From contig NZ_BEWL01000002.1 in the NCBI RefSeq assembly GCF_002723915.1, positions 372,001 to 436,000 on the forward strand: a stretch of DNA of 64,000 nucleotides, in the 5' to 3' direction. The translations under genes and the position numbers were made by a program. Source of the DNA: Gluconobacter albidus (GTDB lineage: Bacteria; Pseudomonadota; Alphaproteobacteria; Acetobacterales; Acetobacteraceae). Of this stretch, positions 20,130 through 27,891 are shown one piece after another (the stretch's first letter is position 1; every line of letters begins with the position of its first letter). The notes beneath the pieces were generated by a model. The model made no database searches, had not been told where the DNA came from, and saw only the letters and a program-made list of their open reading frames with translations.

Positions 20130-20975
20130 ATGAAAACAGTCACGCTCAGGAATGGTGTTACGGTTCCGGCACTGGGGTTGGGAACCTGGAATATCGGCGA
20201 CAGCGCTTCACGGCGCAGCAGCGAAATAGAGAGCCTGCGAAAAGGGCTTGAAGCTGGTCTGCGGGTTGTGGATACGGCCGAGATGTATGGCAACGGCCGC
20301 TCGGAAGATCTGGTCGGGGAAGCCATCGCGGATGTGCGCGACGAGGTTTATCTCGTCAGCAAGGTCGTGCCGTCCAATGCGTCTTATGACGGAGTCCATG
20401 AGGCGTGCCGGCGTTCCCTGAAGCATCTGGATACGGACTGGCTGGATCTGTATCTGCTGCACTGGCATGGGGGGACGCCGCTTGACGAGACAATCCAGGC
20501 CTTTGAGGATCTGAAGGACGATGGTCTGATCCGGGGCTGGGGCGTATCGAACTTCGATGTCGATGACATGGAAGAGGTCGAAAACCTCTCCGGGAACTGT
20601 CTGGTCAATCAGGTTCTGTATAATCTGGAGCACCGAGGGACGGAGTTCGATCTTCTGGAGCATGATCTGAAATCCGGAACGGTGACGATGGCCTATTCGC
20701 CGCTCGGGCAAGGTGGGGAGCTTCTGGAGCATCCGGCCCTGAGAGAGGTGGCATCACGGCACGAGACGTCGCTCGGGCCTGCCGATCCGGCGCAGATTGC
20801 TCTGGCCTGGGTGCTGCGTCGGCCGAATGTTCTGGCCATTCCGAAGGCCGCATCTCCGGAGCATGTGGCGGGAAATCTTGCCAGTCTGGAGATCAGCCTG
20901 ACGGATGCGGATCTCAAAACGCTTGACGGCGCTTTCCCTTCTCCGAAACGCAAGCTATCTCTCGCCATGATCTGA
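20130..20975 (+). CDS. aldo/keto reductase
   Basis: NADPH-dependent oxidoreductase of the AKR superfamily, 281 residues with a TIM barrel. The catalytic tetrad is visible: D48, Y53, K78 and H111 (VVDTAEMYGNG, LVSKVV and LLHWHG). The C-terminal cofactor-binding segment is AIPKAASPEHVAGN. It resembles the 2,5-diketogluconate reductase/prostaglandin F synthase branch. Acetic acid bacteria carry many such ketose and aldehyde reductases, but the substrate cannot be fixed here. AGGAGA precedes the ATG. It may be co-transcribed with the Rieske oxygenase. Confidence 0.88.
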   Translation: MKTVTLRNGVTVPALGLGTWNIGDSASRRSSEIESLRKGLEAGLRVVDTAEMYGNGRSEDLVGEAIADVRDEVYLVSKVVPSNASYDGVHEACRRSLKHLDTDWLDLYLLHWHGGTPLDETIQAFEDLKDDGLIRGWGVSNFDVDDMEEVENLSGNCLVNQVLYNLEHRGTEFDLLEHDLKSGTVTMAYSPLGQGGELLEHPALREVASRHETSLGPADPAQIALAWVLRRPNVLAIPKAASPEHVAGNLASLEISLTDADLKTLDGAFPSPKRKLSLAMI

Positions 20976-21085
20976 CGGTCGTGATGGTTGCGGTCCGTTC
21001 TCCCTAACCTGCGGACCGCGCCCTGCATATTTTCACGTCCCTGTTCCATACTGATCCGGTTTCCCTTTGCCTCGCGGTTCTGGTT

Positions 21086-22324
21086 GTGCCTGCCTGTGTG
21101 TTGGCGCTTCAGCCGGGGCGGTTCGGGCAGGCCGTAACCGTCTGTCTGGCGGCCCTGGCTGCAGTACTGGCGCTTTCGCCAGCTGTTCTGGCCGTTGCAT
21201 TGGGTGTGATTGCGGCGCAGGAGCGGGATGCCTGTCCGGCGGTGTGGAGCGTTCCGGTTCTGCTGCTGAGCGTGTTGTTCCCTGCCCAGACGCCTGTTCT
21301 GCTGGGGCTGCTGCCTGTTCTGTTCTGGCCTGCGCTTGTGCGTCGCAGGGACGGGGGCTGTTCTGCCGTTATGAGCATTCTGGGGGTGTCGCTGGTGTGG
21401 CATGCTTCAGACGTCGTGTCGGCCGAGCTGGTTGCGGGTCTGGGCCTGTGTATGCTCGGGTTGATCGGATGGTCCGTTCTGGGAGCGCATCGGGCTGGAA
21501 ATCTGGGGCTTTTGCGTCCCGTTCTGCTGATGGTTCTGGTGGTGGCGGCGCAGGGCGAGGGTCTGGCGGTCTGTGCCCGGATTGCGCTGGAAGCCACGCT
21601 TCTTGATCTTGTCACGCTGGCTCTGACGGCATCACTGGGGCTCCGGTTTCCGATGCTGGCCGTATTGCGCCTGCCGTTTCCGCCTCTGCCCGGACTGGTT
21701 GTGCTGTGGCTCGGAATTCATGCCGCGCTGGGCCTGGCCGCGGGTGTCGAGGGCTGGAGCGTGCTTGGCGTGGCGGTGGCGCTGCTTCTCGGCGTTCTGG
21801 CGCTGTCCGATCTGCTCGCCGTGGGACGGCAGATGTCTGCGGTGCAGGTGGCCGTATCCGGGGTTTCCGTGTTGCTGCTGGGGGCTGGAAGCCTGCTGCT
21901 GCCGGCTCTGGTGTTCGGGATGACAAGCCCTGCGTTGCACGTTGTGGGAGGAGAATGGGTCTGGCCCATCTGGAGTATCGGTGCGGGCGACGGCTCCCAT
22001 TTCCGGCTGATGGCCTTCGTGATGGTCGGAGCCGTAATCTGGATCGTTCTTGTGCGTCCTTGGCGGAGTATTGGCGGGATCGTTCAGGCGGCCTCCACAC
22101 TTGCTCCGGCGCTGGCAAGGCTGCTCTCGTCAGGCGATGCCCTGTTTGAAGAGGCGCCATCTCTGGGCTGGAGCCTGCGGCGCTTTATCGTGTCGGGGCG
22201 GGTTCGTTTCAGGGCGCTGAAAGGGATGAAAGCGCCCGTTTTGCACGATCTGCGACAGGGGGCGGTGGGCCTCTGGCTTGTTCTTCTCGGGCTCGTCCTC
22301 GCGGTTCTGGGAGTGATGACGTGA
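21086..22324 (+). CDS. HyfB-like membrane subunit of hydrogenase-4/Ehr-type complex, shortened
   Basis: A 412-residue, very hydrophobic protein that opens a six-gene overlapping operon. Its place in the operon and a PPLPGLVVLWL helix, resembling the PPLNGFISEW helix of HyfB/NuoL-type antiporter subunits, support the call. It is much shorter than E. coli HyfB (over 600 residues). I do not see the helix with the conserved KAGMMPLHSWLP lysine and histidine. The first usable start is GTG 21086, but the frame stays open upstream for about 80 bp without ATG, GTG or TTG, so the true N-terminus may be longer. It ends with a basic loop and one last helix. Confidence 0.6.
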   Translation: MPACVLALQPGRFGQAVTVCLAALAAVLALSPAVLAVALGVIAAQERDACPAVWSVPVLLLSVLFPAQTPVLLGLLPVLFWPALVRRRDGGCSAVMSILGVSLVWHASDVVSAELVAGLGLCMLGLIGWSVLGAHRAGNLGLLRPVLLMVLVVAAQGEGLAVCARIALEATLLDLVTLALTASLGLRFPMLAVLRLPFPPLPGLVVLWLGIHAALGLAAGVEGWSVLGVAVALLLGVLALSDLLAVGRQMSAVQVAVSGVSVLLLGAGSLLLPALVFGMTSPALHVVGGEWVWPIWSIGAGDGSHFRLMAFVMVGAVIWIVLVRPWRSIGGIVQAASTLAPALARLLSSGDALFEEAPSLGWSLRRFIVSGRVRFRALKGMKAPVLHDLRQGAVGLWLVLLGLVLAVLGVMT

Positions 22325-23193
22325 TGGCGCATGAAGCCGGACTGATCGCGCTGTCAGTGCTGGAAGCCCTGTTTCAGGTAGGGCTGCTGCTTGTTCTGGC
22401 ACCTGTGCTGGGATGGTGTCTGGACAGTCTGCCATTCTGGCTGGCTGGCCGGTCGGGGGGCGCGGTGCGGTTTCGCCTTTTTGGTGCAGGGCGTTTCTGG
22501 AAAGCCGTGCTTCGCAGCCCGTTGGGGGGGCGTTCTGCGCCCGCGCTGACCGTGGGGGTTCTGGCGCTCGTCTGTCTGCCTGCGGTGACTACGGGATCAG
22601 TCTTGTCCCCGTTTGCGGACCCGCTCGTCATGGGCCTGATGCTGTTGATGGGACGTGGATTTCTGGGGGCGGGCGTTCTGTCGGGAGAGGCGTCGCGGCT
22701 GGGGCCGGCGGTTCTGCTGCTCTGTCTGACGGAGGCTCTGATCGCGCTGGCTGCTCCGGGGACGGATGGCCTTGGGGGGCTGTGTGCGATGTTGCATATC
22801 GAGCCCGAACCCGGTCTGGAGGGAGCGCTTGCCGCCTGTGCGCTGGCTCTGGGGATTGCGTGTCCTCCGCTGCGTTCCGAGGACGTGACTGATATGCTGT
22901 CTGGACTGCAGGACCGGCAGGAGCGCGAGGCGGCGCGCTGCATCGCCGATGTGCTGAATTGTGCATGGCTGCTGCTGCTGGCTGATCTGGCATGGCCGGT
23001 GAGCGTGGGGCTCGCGCAGGGAGGCGTTCAGGGCTGGTGGCTCGGGCTGGTTGCGCTTGTCGCACGGCTGGCGCTGGCTGTGGGCGTGGCGGTCGGGTTG
23101 AGACTGATGGCGCAGGAGCGGAGCGCACGTTTGACGGCGCTGTTTGCGGGCGTGGCGCTTCTTCTGGCTCTGGCGGGGAGGTTTGGCACATGA
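22324..23193 (+). CDS. HyfC-like (NuoH-like) membrane subunit
   Basis: A 289-residue membrane protein matching the NuoH/HyfC position, which anchors the hydrophilic arm and forms the quinone or ion entry channel in complex I relatives. About seven hydrophobic segments are visible. The acidic cytoplasmic loop that reads IPFDVAEAEQELQEGP in E. coli HyfC is represented here by CPPLRSEDVTDMLSGLQDRQ, with fewer conserved acids. The ATG shares one base with the upstream stop (TGATG); a GTG at 22321 is an alternative. It overlaps the next gene as ATGA. Confidence 0.65.
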   Translation: MAHEAGLIALSVLEALFQVGLLLVLAPVLGWCLDSLPFWLAGRSGGAVRFRLFGAGRFWKAVLRSPLGGRSAPALTVGVLALVCLPAVTTGSVLSPFADPLVMGLMLLMGRGFLGAGVLSGEASRLGPAVLLLCLTEALIALAAPGTDGLGGLCAMLHIEPEPGLEGALAACALALGIACPPLRSEDVTDMLSGLQDRQEREAARCIADVLNCAWLLLLADLAWPVSVGLAQGGVQGWWLGLVALVARLALAVGVAVGLRLMAQERSARLTALFAGVALLLALAGRFGT

Positions 23194-23711
23194 TCGTTGG
23201 GTTCGGACTTCTCCTTCTGCTGGCTTTTGCGGGTCTGGGAAAAGACGGGCGGGGGCTGCCGCTTTACGGGGCAGTCTGCGCATTTGCCGGGGCGACGGTC
23301 TGCTCGGGACTGATGGCGCTGCTGACATCCGTGGCGCTGATCGGACTGAACGTCCTGGCGTGGATCTGGCTGAGGCGCTTTGCGCCGGAAGCGCCGGATC
23401 GGGCCGCTGTTCTGCCGGTTGTGGGCACGCTTGTCCTGCTTCTGGCGCTTGGTCTGTCAGGGGCGGGTCTGGGACTTGCTCCGGTTCTGGGTGCGGGCGC
23501 GGTTCTGGCAGGATTGTGTGGCGCGGCCTGGGGAACGCCGCTGGTTCAGTTCACGGGACTACTCCGCGCTGCGGACGGACTGGTTGTTGTCGCCTGCGTT
23601 CTGAATTCATGGCCGCTTTTTGCCGTTGCTCTGAGTCTGTGGGGTGTTCTGGCCGCACTGGGCATTACGCTGCTGCCGCGTCTGGCATGGCGGCGGGTGG
23701 AGGACGTCTGA
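23190..23711 (+). CDS. HyfE-like membrane subunit
   Basis: A 173-residue protein with about six transmembrane segments, equivalent in position and size to HyfE, the NuoK-like part of hydrogenase-4. It begins MIVGFGLLLLLAF. The ATG overlaps the upstream stop (ATGA) and its own stop overlaps the next start (TGATG), so all these genes are translationally coupled. Assignment rests on order, size and hydrophobic profile; I see no single diagnostic motif. Confidence 0.55.
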   Translation: MIVGFGLLLLLAFAGLGKDGRGLPLYGAVCAFAGATVCSGLMALLTSVALIGLNVLAWIWLRRFAPEAPDRAAVLPVVGTLVLLLALGLSGAGLGLAPVLGAGAVLAGLCGAAWGTPLVQFTGLLRAADGLVVVACVLNSWPLFAVALSLWGVLAALGITLLPRLAWRRVEDV

Positions 23712-24799
23712 TGCATCCGCTCGCACCCGTCGGTACGCTGTTTGCCGTTACCGTCTGGCCGCTTCTGGCAGCGTTTCTGCTGTGTCTGACGCCTGAAAAC
23801 CGGCAGTCCGCCAGCAGTCGGACATTTGCCGTGGCCGGACTTGTCATCACGCCGCTGGCCGTGTGGCTGATGCCGGGCACGGATGCGCTGGCCGCTGCGT
23901 GTTCCTGCATCGTGACGGCCATTCCGCTTCTTCTCCCGCAGGCCCGGGACCGGACCGGACGGATTTTGCCGTTTCTGGTGACGGGATGCGCGCTGCTGGC
24001 GCTGAATGTCCATTCGGCGTTCGCGGTGACGATCCTGTGTGGCGCGGGAACGGTTCTTCTGGCGTGGCGCGAGGGGCGTGGCCCCCGTCAGGCCGCGATT
24101 GTGTGGGACATCGCGCGCAGCCGGCTCGGGGGCGTGGTTCTGGGGCTTCTGGGCGCGTCGCTTCTGCCGATGCAGCAGTCGTCTCTGGGAGCGGTTCTGC
24201 TGACGGTCGGGCTGTGCATGGTGGCGGGTCTGGGACCGTCACCCGCGCCTGCTCCGGAGGCGGCGCTTCTGGATACGGGGCTGCGGTTTGCGGCACTGAT
24301 GCTGATGTTGCGCCTGAGTGCCTATCCGCTGGTCCATCTGCTCATGCTGGTTGCGGGCTTTGGAACCCTCCTCATGCTGGTGTTGTCACGTTCGACGGGA
24401 CGGACGATTTCCCTGCCGATACTGTCGGCGCTGGGTGCTGTTGCGGCCGCGACCGGCGAAGGTCCGGCGCTCGTCCTGCTGCTTCTGTCCGCGCTCGGAC
24501 TGGCCGTTCTGGATCTGCACGAGGCCGAGGAGGCGGAGGTCATCGGGGCAGGAGCCGCACCATGGCCGGTGTTCTGTGCGCTGGTCGGGATCGGGCGGTC
24601 GCTTGAAACCGCACAGCTTGTTCTGCTGGTGTTGTGTCTGCTGCCTGCTTTGTGGTCCGTACGTCCTATGACCCTGCTGCCAGCGTTCGGGCGGCCAGAA
24701 CGGGGGATTGTCGCAGTGATGCAGGCTGTGCTGCTGCTGGGCGGGCTGTGTGGTCCGCTATTGCTGGCGTGGCATCCGGTGACGGGGTGGCGGCCATGA
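23711..24799 (+). CDS. HyfF-like antiporter-type membrane subunit, degenerate
   Basis: A 362-residue polytopic membrane protein between the HyfE-like and HyfG-like genes, where HyfF (a NuoN/M-type antiporter module) belongs. E. coli HyfF is over 500 residues. The segment RLSAYPLVHLLMLVAGFGTLL, followed by SLPILSALGAVAAATGE, resembles the helices around the broken helix of antiporter modules. The conserved lysines and histidine expected in the ion path are not evident. Start and stop both overlap neighbours. A structural rather than pumping role is possible; that is inference. Confidence 0.55.
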   Translation: MHPLAPVGTLFAVTVWPLLAAFLLCLTPENRQSASSRTFAVAGLVITPLAVWLMPGTDALAAACSCIVTAIPLLLPQARDRTGRILPFLVTGCALLALNVHSAFAVTILCGAGTVLLAWREGRGPRQAAIVWDIARSRLGGVVLGLLGASLLPMQQSSLGAVLLTVGLCMVAGLGPSPAPAPEAALLDTGLRFAALMLMLRLSAYPLVHLLMLVAGFGTLLMLVLSRSTGRTISLPILSALGAVAAATGEGPALVLLLLSALGLAVLDLHEAEEAEVIGAGAAPWPVFCALVGIGRSLETAQLVLLVLCLLPALWSVRPMTLLPAFGRPERGIVAVMQAVLLLGGLCGPLLLAWHPVTGWRP

Positions 24800-26235
24800 A
24801 AAGCATGGGGCGGATCATCCGTAGTGGAGAGCGTGTGGCGCTGTCGCATTATCATCTCGATCCTGCGCAGTGGAGCGACATGCTCTGTGCTCCGGGCGCG
24901 ACGCTGCCACTGATCTCATGCTGGGCGAATGATTCCCGCGCCTATGTCCTGCTGCTGGAGGGGGACTGTCCGCTTCTGGCGAGCACGATTGTGGAAGAGC
25001 GCCGGTATCTGGCGCCTTCATCGCGGTTTGCCGGGGCGGAATGGGGGGAGCGCGTCTCGTATGATCTGTATGGCGTCGAGGCCATGGATGCGTGTGGCAA
25101 CGGAACGCCGGCGCTGGATGAAGGCGGATGGACGTCTACATGGCCGTTGTCGTCCCGGCCGGGACCGGCGTCGGGTGGTCTGCGTCCGCTCGCGGGGAGT
25201 CATTTTCTGCGTCCGGAGCAGACGGGGCTGAGTGGCCCTCTGGACCTGTCTTTCGAAGTTCTGAAAGGGAAAGTCCGGACTGTGGATGTCTGCGCGGGCG
25301 GGGCGCATCGGGGGGTGGTGTCCCGTCTTTTGGGGAAGACACCGGAAGAGGCCATGTTCCTCGTGGCGCGGATGACGGCGGGTGCGTTTGTGGCGTATCC
25401 TCTTGCCTTTGCGCGCGCTGTGGCGCAGGCGCGGGGGCAGGTTCCGGGGCCGGGAATTCGGGATGTGTGGATGATCCTGCTGGAGATCGAGCGGATGTCG
25501 CTCCATCTGTTTGACATGGCCCGGACGGCGCGGGGTGTGGATGCGGAGCTTCTGGCGACACATTGCGATCATGCGCGTGAAGCCATTGCGCAGGCCTGTT
25601 CGGAGCAGGGCGTGTCGCGTCGTCTGATGGATACGGTGAGTTGTGGTGGTTTTCGCGAGGGGCTGGAGATCGTCCCGCTGGCGCAGGCGGTTCATGCGGC
25701 GATGCAGCCACGTCTTGCGGCGCTGGAGGAGCTTCACCGGGTCTTTGCGTCCCGTCTGAACGGGTTTGCGGTTCTGGATGTGCGGCTGGCCGAGCGTTTT
25801 GCCGTTGGAGGCGTGACGGGGCGTGCGAGCGGCCGCAGCATGGATATGCGGCGGCGGGAAGCCGGAATGCGGCTGGAGGCACTGCGGGCGACGGGATCGA
25901 GCCGGGGCGATGCCCGGGCGCGTGACGGATTGCGGCTTGCGGAAATCAGAGATTCGCTGAAGCTGATGGAACGGATTCTGGGGAGCATCGGTCTGGAGGA
26001 TGACGAGCCCGCGCCGGATCGTACGGATGAGGGCATTGGCGTGGCCGAGGGGGCACGCGGAGATGTGTGGTACTGGGTACGGCTGAAAAACGGCCGGATC
26101 GAGAACCTGCATGTCCGCGATCCGGGTGTATCGGTTCTACCGGTTCTGGGGGCGATGCTGCGGGGTTGTCCCATCGAGCGGGTACCCGCAGCTCTGGGCT
26201 CGATCGGACTCTCTCCAGCGGGGATCGCGTTGTGA
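24796..26235 (+). CDS. HyfG-like large subunit lacking the NiFe cysteine motifs
   Basis: A 479-residue fusion of a NuoC-like domain (residues 1-125, with FAGAEWGERVSYDLYGVEAM) and a NuoD/NiFe large-subunit domain (residues 130-479, with GAHRGVVSRLLG and LEIERMSLHLFDMA), as in HyfG/HycE. Catalytic subunits have ERICGIC and DPCxxC. Here the first reads ARMTAGA (residues 191-197), with both cysteines replaced. The second reads MLRGCPIERV near residue 458, with one cysteine at most. It therefore should not hold a NiFe centre and is closer to the Ehr (energy-converting-hydrogenase-related) group. It overlaps both neighbours by four bases. Confidence 0.8.
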   Translation: MKSMGRIIRSGERVALSHYHLDPAQWSDMLCAPGATLPLISCWANDSRAYVLLLEGDCPLLASTIVEERRYLAPSSRFAGAEWGERVSYDLYGVEAMDACGNGTPALDEGGWTSTWPLSSRPGPASGGLRPLAGSHFLRPEQTGLSGPLDLSFEVLKGKVRTVDVCAGGAHRGVVSRLLGKTPEEAMFLVARMTAGAFVAYPLAFARAVAQARGQVPGPGIRDVWMILLEIERMSLHLFDMARTARGVDAELLATHCDHAREAIAQACSEQGVSRRLMDTVSCGGFREGLEIVPLAQAVHAAMQPRLAALEELHRVFASRLNGFAVLDVRLAERFAVGGVTGRASGRSMDMRRREAGMRLEALRATGSSRGDARARDGLRLAEIRDSLKLMERILGSIGLEDDEPAPDRTDEGIGVAEGARGDVWYWVRLKNGRIENLHVRDPGVSVLPVLGAMLRGCPIERVPAALGSIGLSPAGIAL

Positions 26236-26717
26236 ACGCTCTGCGACGGACGGGCCCTCTGAGCCTGCTTTACGCCTTCATGGATGCGCGGCGCTGGCGT
26301 CCCTCCACAGAGGGGGTGTCTGTGGGGCGTGAGCGTCCGATCGGGTTGTATGTGCTGGAGACGGGGGGATGCGAGGGCTGCTTCATGGAGATCGAGTCCC
26401 TGAAAGGCAGTGCTTTCGCTCTGGAGCAGGCGGGTTTTGTTTGTGTGAGCGATCCGGCGGATGCGGACTGGCTGCTGCTGACTGGCGCGGTGACGCGCGT
26501 CTGTGCCGAGATGGTGGACCGGGTGTGGCGGGCAATGCCACCGGGCCGAAGCCTGATTGCGGTGGGGGCCTGTGCGGTCGATGGAGGGCCGTTTCCGGCC
26601 AGTTATGCGACGCTGGGCGGCTTGCAGGCCCTGACGCCGGTGCGGCGTGCGATTCCGGGCTGTCCTCCCGCGCCGCAGGAGATCCTGCAGGCCCTTCAGG
26701 AGCTGGCGCGGGTCTGA
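26232..26717 (+). CDS. HyfI-like (NuoB-like) [4Fe-4S] small subunit
   Basis: A 161-residue small subunit of the complex-I/hydrogenase-4 family that holds the cluster next to the large subunit. All four cluster ligands appear intact: C47 and C50 (GGCEGCFMEIE), C114 (VGACAVDGG) and C144 (PGCPPAPQE). The GTG start overlaps the HyfG-like stop (GTGA). It is the last gene of the operon. No HyfA- or HyfH-type ferredoxin subunit with two 4Fe-4S motifs is present, so this is the only iron-sulfur cluster encoded in the locus. Confidence 0.85.
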   Translation: MNALRRTGPLSLLYAFMDARRWRPSTEGVSVGRERPIGLYVLETGGCEGCFMEIESLKGSAFALEQAGFVCVSDPADADWLLLTGAVTRVCAEMVDRVWRAMPPGRSLIAVGACAVDGGPFPASYATLGGLQALTPVRRAIPGCPPAPQEILQALQELARV

Positions 26718-26882
26718 TCGCGATATTCTGAAACTGGAAATTGCCTGAAACAACGAAGTTTTGTCTTCGGACGGCTTGTCGTGACACGGTTTCGCGTTAA
26801 AGCAGACGGGCGCACTGGATGCGTTTTCCATGAGGTCCGGCCGCCTGTCGTTCAGGTCGCCGCACAGAGCACAGGGCTTGAG

Positions 26883-27818
26883 ATGGCTGATTATCGCCTT
26901 GGAATTGATCTTGGTGGCACGAAGATCGAAATCGCGGTTCTGAATCGTTCGGGCGATCTCGTCCTGCGGGAACGGATTGCCAATCCCGGTATTTATAACG
27001 AGGCCGTTCTGGCGATCCGGGATCTGGTTGCGGATGTGGATCACCGTCTGGGTGCGGTGCCGAGCCACCGCGTCTCGGCGGGGCAGCACACCTCCACTCT
27101 GGGCATCGGGATTCCGGGATCAATCTCGCCAGAGAGCGGGCTGATCAAGAATGCCAATGCAACCTGGCTGAACAACCAGCCTTTCGGGCACGATCTGGAG
27201 GCCGCGCTGGCACGTCCGGTCCGGACGGAAAACGACGCCAACTGCTTTGCGCTGTCTGAGGCCGCCGATGGTGCGGCCAAGGGCATGCTGACCGTTTTCG
27301 GTGTCATCATCGGAACGGGCATGGGCGCGGGCATCGTCAATAACGGCCGCGTTCTGGAGGGCCGTCATCATATTGCTGGTGAATGGGGGCATCTGCCTCT
27401 GCCCTGGCCGACGGAAGAAGATGCGCCGGCGCGCGAGTGCTTCTGTGGGAACAAGGGCTGCATGGAGCGCTACCTTTCGGGCCCGGCACTTGCGGCGGAC
27501 TGGAAAGGACCGGGCCATCGCAATACGGCCGGGATCGAAGAGGCTGCGGCCAATGGTGATCAGGCGGCGATTGCAGCGCTCGGTCGTTATACTGAGCGTT
27601 TTGCCCGGGCCTGTGCCATGGTCATCAACTTCCTTGATCCGGATGTGATCGTCCTCGGTGGTGGCGTCTCCAACCTTCACACGCTGTATGAGCGCGTGCC
27701 GCCGCTTCTGGCCAAGCATGTCATTACGCCGGTCTGCACAACGCCGATCGTGCGGAACAAGCATGGTGACAGCTCTGGTGTGCGTGGTGCGGCATGGCTG
27801 TGGGACGTGACGGAATAA
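26883..27818 (+). CDS. ROK-family sugar kinase, probable fructokinase
   Basis: ATP-dependent hexose kinase of 311 residues. It begins MADYRLGIDLGGTKIE, the ROK phosphate-binding loop. The zinc-binding signature is complete: the histidine in EWGHLPLP and the cysteines in ECFCGNKGCMERYLSG. TENDANCFALSE carries the catalytic aspartate. The pattern fits Mak-type fructokinase, which would supply fructose 6-phosphate, but glucose or N-acetylglucosamine specificity cannot be excluded. I chose ATG 26883; an in-frame GTG at 26781 would add 34 residues unlike the family. It ends before a bidirectional terminator. Confidence 0.87.
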   Translation: MADYRLGIDLGGTKIEIAVLNRSGDLVLRERIANPGIYNEAVLAIRDLVADVDHRLGAVPSHRVSAGQHTSTLGIGIPGSISPESGLIKNANATWLNNQPFGHDLEAALARPVRTENDANCFALSEAADGAAKGMLTVFGVIIGTGMGAGIVNNGRVLEGRHHIAGEWGHLPLPWPTEEDAPARECFCGNKGCMERYLSGPALAADWKGPGHRNTAGIEEAAANGDQAAIAALGRYTERFARACAMVINFLDPDVIVLGGGVSNLHTLYERVPPLLAKHVITPVCTTPIVRNKHGDSSGVRGAAWLWDVTE

Positions 27819-27840
27819 GCCTGTCGCGTATCGGACATGA

Positions 27841-27874
27841 AAAAGGCCGCCCGGATATCCGGGCGGCCTTTTTT
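27841..27874. terminator. bidirectional intrinsic terminator
   Basis: A near-perfect palindrome: AAGGCCGCCCGG then ATAT-centred CCGGGCGGCCTT, flanked by A and T runs on both sides. It lies between the ROK kinase and the convergent pssA and can serve both. Confidence 0.92.
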
Positions 27875-27891
27875 GTTGGTATTTCCTGCTC

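Noticed and set aside
24796-26717. An active NiFe hydrogenase
   Set aside because: Both cysteine motifs for the NiFe site are missing from the large subunit and no maturation genes are nearby.
26781-26882. A 34-residue N-terminal extension of the ROK kinase
   Set aside because: The extension does not resemble the family, and the phosphate-binding loop normally starts within ten residues of the N-terminus, as it does from ATG 26883.
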